Origin: Pseudomonadota bacterium | Lineage (GTDB): Bacteria > Desulfobacterota > Desulfobacteria > Desulfobacterales > RPRI01 | DNA length: 43,045 nt | Assembly (NCBI GenBank): GCA_018901125.1 | Contig: JAHIFE010000153.1 | Coordinates: forward strand, 1-43,045 | Reading direction: 5' to 3' | Shown: positions 20,478 to 27,442 of the stretch, piece after piece | How positions within the stretch are numbered: the first letter of the stretch is position 1 | Layout of the letters: the number at the start of each line of letters is the position of its first letter | The notes under the pieces: model-generated | Database searches by the model: none | Seen by the model: the letters and a program-made list of their open reading frames with translations, nothing else | Told to the model about the DNA's origin: nothing | Program-made: the position numbers and the translations under genes

Positions 20478-22418
20478 ATGTCAGACACAGATAAAATAGA
20501 TTTAGCAATATTTATGGAAGATTATCTCTCCGACGCCAAGGAAGGTTTTCAGGAGGCGAACCGGACACTTCTTGCTCTTGAGAAAGACTATACCAGAAAA
20601 GATCATCTGAATAATATATTGAGGATTTTCCATACGTTAAAAAGTTCTTCCAGTATGCTTAATTTAACTGATATCATTGACTTTGCACACCGATGCGAAG
20701 ACTTCATCAGCCGTCTCATAAAACAGGAAATCCCGGTCGATAAGAATACGGTGGATTTTCTCTTTGAAGTCAATGATGCCATGGAAGCCATTGTCAAAGA
20801 AAGAGCGGTACAGGGGGGGGAGAAAAAACTATCCGACGCGACTCAGAAACTGGTTCAAACGATCCTGGAAAAAATGACCTATCTTGAGTCCAAGGAAGAG
20901 CTTTCCCGTCTGGGGATCATCGTTATTAATCAAAAGGGTATTATTGAATCTTTTAACCCTGCCGCGGAACTGATATTCCAATATCCATCTTCCGAAGTCG
21001 TCGGTCAGAATGTAAAAATGCTGATGCCGGAGCCTTACCATGAGAATCATGACACCTATCTTGAGCATTATTTCAAAAACGGTAATGCGGGAGACACAAG
21101 CGCCGGACGCCATGTGCACGGTCTTCGCAGGAACAAAACCACCTTCCCTATGGAATTGGCATTAAGTGACTTACATTTGGGCGAGAGGCATTTATTGATC
21201 TGGGTCGTAAAGGATGCATCCGTTTATGCGATTAAGCGAAATACTGTCTCGGAAATTGAAAAGATACAAACCGTTAAAATTCATGTTGATCTTATTGACG
21301 CTCTTTTTAACCTTGTTGGTGAACTGATTATTTCCCGAAACCGTCTTAACAACCTTGTTGCGGATATTCTGACCAAAGATATGAAGAATGTCATGATCTC
21401 CTTGAACCATATCATAACAGAACTTCAGGAGAAGGTTTCTTCTGCGCGTATGGTGCCTGTGGAGGAAATCTTTCAGAAATTTCCGAAAATGGTCAGGGAT
21501 ATTGCTCTGGAAAAACTAAAAGAGATAGAAATGCTTGTCGAAGGCAGCGATACGGAACTGGATAAAAGCGTCCTGAATGAAATCGGCCAACCTTTGATGC
21601 ATTTACTCCGAAATGCTGTAGGCCATGGAATAGAATCACCGGAAGTGCGGGAGCAGAACAAAAAAGGAAGACGGGGACTCATCAAGCTTTCGGCAAAACA
21701 AACGGAAAATCAAATCTTAATCGAAGTGGAAGATGATGGATCGGGAATTGATGTGGAAGCCATGAAGGAGATAGCGATAAGAAAAAACCATATCACTTTG
21801 GAAGAAGCCGGGAACATGCAGGAAAAAGATATTCTTTACATGCTTTTTAAACCGGGTTTCAGCAGTACGTTGGAGGTAACGGGGCTTTCAGGAAGAGGGG
21901 TAGGACTGGATATCGTAAAGACAGCCACAGAAAAACTTGGCGGGACGGTGGAGATATCCACCCGGAAGGGTGCCGGCACTCGCTTTTCCCTGAAGCTGCC
22001 GATTGCTCAGGCAATCATGCAGACATTGATGATCGGTGTCGGCAAGCATGTTTTTCTCGTGCCGTCCAATTCGGTGCTGGAGACGATGGAAGTCAAGAAA
22101 GAAAACATCAAAATGGTCGGAAAGCGGGAAGTATTCATCCTGCGAAATGAAGCCATTCCGTTCGTCAGGTTGAAAAAGCTATTGAATATAGACGCCGGGG
22201 AACAGGATAATACCCGGGTGGTTGTTATTATCTACCGGGGGGATAATTTTGTTGCCGTAGGTGTCGATGCCGTAGTTGACCAGATGGAAAACATCATTAA
22301 ACCTTTTGACACGATAGCTCAGACGTTCAAGGGTTTTTCGGGAGGCACGATTTTGCCGGATGGGAGTGTTGCCCTCCTCCTCGATATGACAAAGCTATTT
22401 GACTTAGAAACATTATAG
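20478..22418 (+). CDS. cheA: CheA histidine kinase with an embedded FixL-like PAS domain
   Basis: This 646-aa protein has an Hpt (P1) domain with phospho-His52 (RIFHTLKSSS). A PAS domain at about 140-250 replaces the usual P2. Then come the P3 dimerisation helices (LIDALFNLVGELIISRNRL), the P4 ATPase with N box HLLRNAVGHGIE (Asn379), G1 EDDGSGID and G2 GRGVGLDIVK, and a CheW-like P5. The PAS reads VGQNVKMLMPEP, then HDTY (His191) and GRHVHG (Arg211), closely matching FixL heme-PAS landmarks. In the N box the usual Asp (AxDHG) is Gly, but the essential Asn is kept. ATG 20478 is preferred over TTG 20472. Confidence 0.93.
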   Translation: MSDTDKIDLAIFMEDYLSDAKEGFQEANRTLLALEKDYTRKDHLNNILRIFHTLKSSSSMLNLTDIIDFAHRCEDFISRLIKQEIPVDKNTVDFLFEVNDAMEAIVKERAVQGGEKKLSDATQKLVQTILEKMTYLESKEELSRLGIIVINQKGIIESFNPAAELIFQYPSSEVVGQNVKMLMPEPYHENHDTYLEHYFKNGNAGDTSAGRHVHGLRRNKTTFPMELALSDLHLGERHLLIWVVKDASVYAIKRNTVSEIEKIQTVKIHVDLIDALFNLVGELIISRNRLNNLVADILTKDMKNVMISLNHIITELQEKVSSARMVPVEEIFQKFPKMVRDIALEKLKEIEMLVEGSDTELDKSVLNEIGQPLMHLLRNAVGHGIESPEVREQNKKGRRGLIKLSAKQTENQILIEVEDDGSGIDVEAMKEIAIRKNHITLEEAGNMQEKDILYMLFKPGFSSTLEVTGLSGRGVGLDIVKTATEKLGGTVEISTRKGAGTRFSLKLPIAQAIMQTLMIGVGKHVFLVPSNSVLETMEVKKENIKMVGKREVFILRNEAIPFVRLKKLLNIDAGEQDNTRVVVIIYRGDNFVAVGVDAVVDQMENIIKPFDTIAQTFKGFSGGTILPDGSVALLLDMTKLFDLETL

Positions 22419-22455
22419 GAAAGGGGATATACGGCATGAAAAATAATTCAAAAGT

Positions 22456-22479
22456 CAGGAATCGGAATTCCGGTTCCTG
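22456..22479. repeat. 24-bp near-perfect palindrome between cheA and the degenerate receiver gene
   Basis: CAGGAATCGGAA is followed immediately by TTCCGGTTCCTG. The two halves are reverse complements except for one T/G pair. It overlaps a possible 20-codon reading frame (ATG 22436 to TGA 22496) that has its own AAAGGGG upstream. It could be an operator or an mRNA hairpin that tunes expression within the operon. There is no T-run after it, so it is not an intrinsic terminator. Confidence 0.6.
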
Positions 22480-22501
22480 CATTTTCAGGAGGTATTGAAT
22501 T

Positions 22502-22870
22502 ATGGCAAGAATGATTATTGTAGACAGCTCAGCATTCATGAGAGGTGCTCTGAAGTTTATTGTTGAGAATTTCGGAAATGAAGTTATCGGCAGTACGGAC
22601 ACAGGCCAGAACGCAATTGAACTATGCACGGAACTAAAACCCGATATGTTGATTATAGAAATTTCAATCCGTGAGGGGATGGATGGAATCACCACGATGA
22701 AGGAACTGAAAAAAATTAACAATAGAATATTGGTCATCGTGACATTTGCTCCGGGAGAGGAAAACCTCGCGGAAGACGCTAAAACTGCCGGTGCGGTCGG
22801 ACAGATAAGCAAACCGTTTTTAGCAAAAAATATTGGCGAAGAACTTGGTAGGATATTAAAGAGTAAATAA
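22502..22870 (+). CDS. Degenerate CheY-like receiver (phospho-Asp replaced by Glu)
   Basis: This 122-aa receiver aligns end to end with the CheY at 19059-19421, for example FMRGALKFIVENFGNEVIGS against FMRSSLKFIAEKYGHTVVGT. At the phosphorylation site Asp53 is Glu53 (LIIEIS), and the acidic pair is DS instead of DD (Asp8, Ser9). Thr (IVTFA) and Lys (SKPF) remain. It therefore probably cannot be phosphorylated in the usual way and may mimic the active state or act as a structural adaptor. It has AGGAGG upstream and lies 83 bp after cheA. Confidence 0.88.
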   Translation: MARMIIVDSSAFMRGALKFIVENFGNEVIGSTDTGQNAIELCTELKPDMLIIEISIREGMDGITTMKELKKINNRILVIVTFAPGEENLAEDAKTAGAVGQISKPFLAKNIGEELGRILKSK

Positions 22871-22891
22871 TCAGCCCTGGGAGGAAAAACC

Positions 22892-23818
22892 ATGAAATGG
22901 TTTATCGATATATCAACAAGAAATAAGCTTTTTGCCGGATTTGGCATGATGATACTGATAACTGTAACAGTGAGCATTTTATCATATGTTAGTATTACGG
23001 GATTACATAATACACTTGTAAAACTTTTTGAGGCCGAAGTGCCATTGTCTTTGGAAATTGTTAAATCCAAAGCCGATATGAGCATGGAAAGAATGATCCT
23101 GGCCAGAATGATGGAAACAAATATACGTTCAGACCTGGATCTGCTGATGAATAATATAAAAGAAAACGACAAATCAATAAACTCGAAAATAAAAACGGTT
23201 GAGGAACTTGGCAACGGTAATGCGGATTACATGAAACTGATCGATCAATTGGTGGCTGCAAGAAAGGAATTTATAACGATTCGCGATACAAAAACAATAC
23301 CGCTTGTTTATGCGGGGAAGAATACCGAGGCAAAGAAGTATTTTTTCGGCACACAATTTGAGCAGTACGAAAAAATTATGGATATAGTAGCCAATCTCAG
23401 TAAACTGTCTGAGCAGTCCGATAGGGCGCTTATGCAGGTATCGGCACAAAAGGTAAGAGATGCTTTCATTCTCTTTTTGTTCGTCGGTTTTGTTGGGGTT
23501 AGTGTCGGGTTGATCATGGCTCTTTACTTAACGATGATTATCGCCCGTCCTCTCAAAGAAATCACTGAAATCGCAGAAAAGATCGCTTACGGAGACCTAA
23601 CCGTTCGTTTACCGCCGGCTCAGCGGGCCGATGAGGTTGGCAACCTCCTGCTCTCTTTCGGCATGATGGTGGAAAGTCAGAAAATGATGACGAAAGAAAT
23701 CAGCGATACCGTTGATGTTTTGGCTGAACACGCTGCCAGACAGACAGATGCGGAAGCCCATGGTCTTAATTCTCTTGTGCAAAAACTTAAAGGGTTGGTT
23801 ACGCAGTACAAAATATGA
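22892..23818 (+). CDS. Membrane chemoreceptor lacking the signalling hairpin (4HB-HAMP only)
   Basis: This 308-aa protein has TM1 at about 13-35, a periplasmic helical region at 36-190 like the four-helix-bundle MCP ligand domain, TM2 at 191-217, and a HAMP domain at 217-268 (RPLKEITEIAEKIAYGDLTVRL, then DEVGNLLLSF). After HAMP there is only a short helix, ending LVQKLKGLVTQYKI, which looks like the last residues of a full MCP. The roughly 250-residue coiled-coil hairpin is absent. The frame is intact and a strong GGGAGG precedes the ATG, so this is an organised short gene. It may pass its signal to a partner. Confidence 0.88.
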   Translation: MKWFIDISTRNKLFAGFGMMILITVTVSILSYVSITGLHNTLVKLFEAEVPLSLEIVKSKADMSMERMILARMMETNIRSDLDLLMNNIKENDKSINSKIKTVEELGNGNADYMKLIDQLVAARKEFITIRDTKTIPLVYAGKNTEAKKYFFGTQFEQYEKIMDIVANLSKLSEQSDRALMQVSAQKVRDAFILFLFVGFVGVSVGLIMALYLTMIIARPLKEITEIAEKIAYGDLTVRLPPAQRADEVGNLLLSFGMMVESQKMMTKEISDTVDVLAEHAARQTDAEAHGLNSLVQKLKGLVTQYKI

Positions 23819-23909
23819 ACGTAGTCCGTTAATTTCATGTTTTTTTGCCCCGCAGGATTATGGGGTTTATTCAAAGTATAACATCAGTACATAAATGAGG
23901 AGTTGAACC

Positions 23910-24545
23910 ATGACAAATAATATACTTACGCCGGAGCAGTTCGATTATTTAGAAGAGATGATGAATATCGGGGCCGGCAACGCCGCTACTGCTCTGGAGC
24001 AGTTCCTCAAAAGCAAGTTTGATATGTGCATGCCTATCATCCACGCAATTGTACCCCATAAAGCCTTTTCAGTCATTGGCGATCCTGCTCAGACGGTAAC
24101 CTGCGTTAAGATGAATATGATTGGTGACTGCACGGGAAAGATGTTTTTTGTTGTTCCTCAGAAACAGCAGGAGAGACTCGAAAATATAGCCATACATTCT
24201 GATGGGTTAGAAATAAAGAACAGTGATAAATCCGGCATATCGGTTGTTGAAGAGATTGGCAATATCCTTGCCGGTGTTTATCTTACGTCAATCCATGATT
24301 TATGCAGACTGAACATCTACCATACCATTCCGGTTGCCGCAACCGATATGGCACAAGCCGTTCTGGATGAAACCATTGCAATGATGAGCGCTAAAAGCGA
24401 GCTGCTGATTATTATAGTCAACAAATTTCTGGCGGCTGAACAGGATGAGGCGATTGATACCTATTTAATCATGATTCCCGACGTAAATTCGCTGAAAACG
24501 CTTACCGATTCTATCCGGGAGGCGAACAGACTTGTCCGTGGATAA
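23910..24545 (+). CDS. cheC: CheC-type CheY-phosphate phosphatase
   Basis: CheC dephosphorylates CheY-P and is stimulated by CheD. The 211-aa protein has two copies of the family helix motif with conserved Glu and Asn: EEMMNIGAGNAATAL near 15-29 and EEIGNILAGVYL near 115-126. Each is followed about 20 residues later by a Pro (MPIIHAIVP, YHTIP). This is the two-site CheC pattern, not the one-site CheX or FliY form. Its end overlaps the cheD start. Confidence 0.9.
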   Translation: MTNNILTPEQFDYLEEMMNIGAGNAATALEQFLKSKFDMCMPIIHAIVPHKAFSVIGDPAQTVTCVKMNMIGDCTGKMFFVVPQKQQERLENIAIHSDGLEIKNSDKSGISVVEEIGNILAGVYLTSIHDLCRLNIYHTIPVAATDMAQAVLDETIAMMSAKSELLIIIVNKFLAAEQDEAIDTYLIMIPDVNSLKTLTDSIREANRLVRG

Positions 24546-25098
24546 ACGTATTATTGTTAATATGGGAGAAGGGGCGGTAAGAAGGGCGCCTGCGGTTATT
24601 GCCTCTGTCGGGCTGGGTTCCTGTGTAGTATTGATGCTCTATGACCCAGGACCGCGTATCGGAGGACTGGCACACATACTGCTGCCCAACTCGCCTGTTC
24701 ATTCATCAGGTGAATGCGGGCAACGGTACCCGGACAATTGGAAAAGACAGCGGGGGGAAAACATTGCTCCCCCGGATAAACCTGTTTACCTCTATGCCGA
24801 TACCGCTCTCATAGCTCTTTTTAAGGAAATGACATGCATGGGGGCTTCTTCGTTCAATATTTACGCTATGATTGCCGGCGGGGCCAGGATGTTTTCCGAG
24901 GATGAACCGTCCGTAAACGGCATGGGAGCAAGAAACATTATGAGTATCAAGAAGCTTTTGAAAAGAGAAAAGATATCCGTCATTGGTGAGGATACAGGCG
25001 GCAGTCAGGGAAGGAGTGTTGATTTCCATCTGGATTCAGGCCGGGTTATGGTTAGAACCATCGGAGGGTCTATCAGGGAGATCATCGATAATGTATGA
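24532..25098 (+). CDS. cheD: CheD receptor glutamine deamidase
   Basis: CheD deamidates receptor glutamines and binds CheC. The 188-aa protein has the catalytic Cys in SVGLGSCVVLMLYDP, the His in GGLAHILLP, and the Thr in YADTAL, plus the FNIYAMIAGGARMF and IGEDTGGSQGRSVDFHLDSG blocks. It uses TTG at 24532 with GGGAGG nine bases upstream inside cheC, which suggests translational coupling. The stop overlaps the next gene's ATG. Confidence 0.93.
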   Translation: MSVDKRIIVNMGEGAVRRAPAVIASVGLGSCVVLMLYDPGPRIGGLAHILLPNSPVHSSGECGQRYPDNWKRQRGENIAPPDKPVYLYADTALIALFKEMTCMGASSFNIYAMIAGGARMFSEDEPSVNGMGARNIMSIKKLLKREKISVIGEDTGGSQGRSVDFHLDSGRVMVRTIGGSIREIIDNV

Positions 25099-26992
25099 AA
25101 AAATGACTCATAAAAAAGATTTCATGCAGGATAAGATAAATTATCTCAGGGAAAACACTGATTTTGTATCCTCAATTTTTGACAACCTCATAGGTTATGC
25201 TATAATTGTTGCAGATTTCGACGGCAATATTATTACATATAACGAAGGGGCGCATCTTATTTACGGATATGCTCCTGAAGAAGTAGTAGGTAAGGAAAGC
25301 ATTGAGATATTCTTGCCGGAAGAATTTATCAAAGAAGGAAACCTGGAACATATTATTTCCGAGCTTATCGGAAATGGCAGTTTTTCTTATGAAGGCGAGA
25401 AAGTTAAGAAGGACGGCAGCAGGTTTCCTTCCCATAGCCTCTTTACCCTGGCGAAAGACAAGAGTGATCAAATTGCAGGTTTTGTTGAAATTGTGCAGGA
25501 TCTGACTGCCCAAAAACATGCCGAAAACAGTATAAAAGCCGGAGAAGATAAATTGCGCCGGATTATCGAAACCAATGCCGACAGTATAATGATCGTGGAC
25601 GGGGATGGGGTAATCCGTTTTGTTAATCCAGCCGCAGAAACCTTGTTTGCACGCCCAAAAGAAGAACTGTTGGGGTCTTGTTTTGGATTTCCCACCATTT
25701 TAGGAGAGTGGAAAGAAACCGACATCGTCAGGCCAGCCTCATATGAGAAAGTTTTAGCTGAAATGCGTATTGCGAATATAGAGTGGGATGGAAAAGAATC
25801 TTATCTTGCCATGTTTCACGATATAACCGCCCTCAAAAACGCAGAAAGGTTGTTGAGGCAAAAGCAGGAAGAACAGCAAATTCTTCTTGATGCCGTTCCA
25901 GCAATGATCTTTTACAAAGACACCGAAAACAGGTTTATTCGTGTGAACAGGGCATTAGCAAAAGCTTCAGCAATGACGGTAGAACAGATGGAAGGTAAAA
26001 CTTGCTTCGAGCTTTTCCCGGACTTGGCAGAAAAGTACTGGAGTGACGACAAGGAAGTCATGGCTGCCGGAGTTGCGAAAAGAGACATAATAGAACCCAT
26101 GCAAACACCTTACGGAACCGTCTGGGTCAAAACCGACAAGATACCTTACAGGGATGCTAATGATGGCATTACAGGTATTGTTGGTTGTTCTATCGATATT
26201 ACCGCTTTAAAAAATGCGGAAAATGAGCTTGAGCTAATAAACAAAGAACTGGCAAAAAGCAACAAAGAGCTTGATGACTTTGCCTATATTGCATCCCATG
26301 ACTTACGGGAGCCGCTCCGTGGCATCATGAATTACTGCTCGTTTCTTATGGAAGATTATGGAGATAAACTTGATGCCGATGGCCGGTCAAAGCTGGAAAC
26401 TCTGATACGACTTTCCAGCCATCAGGAAAAACTCATTCAGTCGCTTCTCGAATATTCACGTGTCGGAAGGCTTGAATTGGCCGCTGAAAAGGTTGATCTC
26501 AATACTGTTATTGCTCATACCATCGAATCGGTGAAGGCCACCTTCCGGAATGGCGACATCAACATCCTTGTTCCCCGGCCCCTGCCTGTAGTTTTGTGTG
26601 ACCGCGTCCGGATCTATGCAGTTTTTTCAAATCTTATCACAAATGCCTTAAAATATAATGATAAACCCAAGCAGATTATAGAAGTAGGTTATATAACCCA
26701 ATCGTCGGCTCCAACAGAAGCAAGCCCCTGGCAATCCGTTGAATTTAAAAATACTTCCCATCAGATTTTCTATGTGAAAGATAACGGAATCGGTATCAAA
26801 GAAAATCATTTGGATAAGATTTTCACCATATTCAAGAGGCTTCACGCAAAAGATAAATACGGCGGGGGTACGGGTATCGGATTGACTATCGTCAAGAAGA
26901 TCATAGAGCTTCATCATGGAAGGATATGGGCCGAATCGACCTTCGGAGAAGGAACTGTGTTCTATTTTACCTTAAATGAGGATAATGAATGA
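25091..26992 (+). CDS. Cytoplasmic triple-PAS histidine kinase
   Basis: This 633-aa kinase has no membrane segment. PAS1 covers about 18-142 ([20 protein letters not shown]), PAS2 about 155-250, and PAS3 about 263-375. The DHp domain has the phospho-His403 in YIASHDLREPLRG, as in phytochrome-type kinases. The ATPase domain has Asn518 (LITNALKYND), VKDNGIGI and GGGTGIGLTIVK. PAS1 is strikingly like the PAS of the KaiA-like protein at 29487. A longer frame from 24983 lies inside cheD and is unlikely; ATG 25091 overlaps the cheD stop with GGGAG ten bases upstream. Its probable partner is the next gene. Confidence 0.92.
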   Translation: MYEKMTHKKDFMQDKINYLRENTDFVSSIFDNLIGYAIIVADFDGNIITYNEGAHLIYGYAPEEVVGKESIEIFLPEEFIKEGNLEHIISELIGNGSFSYEGEKVKKDGSRFPSHSLFTLAKDKSDQIAGFVEIVQDLTAQKHAENSIKAGEDKLRRIIETNADSIMIVDGDGVIRFVNPAAETLFARPKEELLGSCFGFPTILGEWKETDIVRPASYEKVLAEMRIANIEWDGKESYLAMFHDITALKNAERLLRQKQEEQQILLDAVPAMIFYKDTENRFIRVNRALAKASAMTVEQMEGKTCFELFPDLAEKYWSDDKEVMAAGVAKRDIIEPMQTPYGTVWVKTDKIPYRDANDGITGIVGCSIDITALKNAENELELINKELAKSNKELDDFAYIASHDLREPLRGIMNYCSFLMEDYGDKLDADGRSKLETLIRLSSHQEKLIQSLLEYSRVGRLELAAEKVDLNTVIAHTIESVKATFRNGDINILVPRPLPVVLCDRVRIYAVFSNLITNALKYNDKPKQIIEVGYITQSSAPTEASPWQSVEFKNTSHQIFYVKDNGIGIKENHLDKIFTIFKRLHAKDKYGGGTGIGLTIVKKIIELHHGRIWAESTFGEGTVFYFTLNEDNE

Positions 26993-27438
26993 ATTTAAAA
27001 GTGAACCAACCCATTCTGATTGTAGAAGACAGTCATGAGGACTACGAGGCCACCATCAGGGCGTTTAAAAAAACGAGCCTTTCCAACCCGATAATCCGCT
27101 GTGAAAGCGGAGACGATGCCCTTGATTACCTGCACAGGCGCGGAATATACTCAGATCAAAGTAAATTTCCCACACCTGGCATAATCCTGCTTGATCTCAA
27201 CTTGCCGGGCAGTGACGGCCGCGATGTGTTAAAAGATATAAAATCGCACGACTATCTCAAGAAAATACCGGTTGTTGTGTTAACTACCTCAAATGATGAA
27301 AGAGATATTGATCGCTGCTACGAGGCTGGTGCGAATAGTTATATATGTAAACCGCTAAATGTAGACGGTTTTATTAGATCAATCCAGCAACTTAAGGATT
27401 ACTGGTTTGAGATAGTTATACTTCCGAAAGGAGAATAA
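26989..27438 (+). CDS. Rcp1-like single-domain response regulator
   Basis: This 149-aa stand-alone receiver has acidic Glu13/Asp14 (ILIVEDSHEDYEAT), phospho-Asp69 (GIILLDLNLPGSDG), Thr in VVVLTTSND and Lys in CKPL. The sequence resembles the small regulators paired with cyanobacterial phytochrome kinases. Its ATG overlaps the kinase stop by 4 bp (ATGA), which points to a cognate pair. It has no output domain. Confidence 0.92.
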   Translation: MNLKVNQPILIVEDSHEDYEATIRAFKKTSLSNPIIRCESGDDALDYLHRRGIYSDQSKFPTPGIILLDLNLPGSDGRDVLKDIKSHDYLKKIPVVVLTTSNDERDIDRCYEAGANSYICKPLNVDGFIRSIQQLKDYWFEIVILPKGE

Positions 27439-27442
27439 AAAA

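Noticed and set aside
23821-23909. Possible terminator between the short receptor gene and cheC (CCCC...GGGG)
   Set aside because: The stem is only four base pairs with no T-run after it, too weak to count as an intrinsic terminator.
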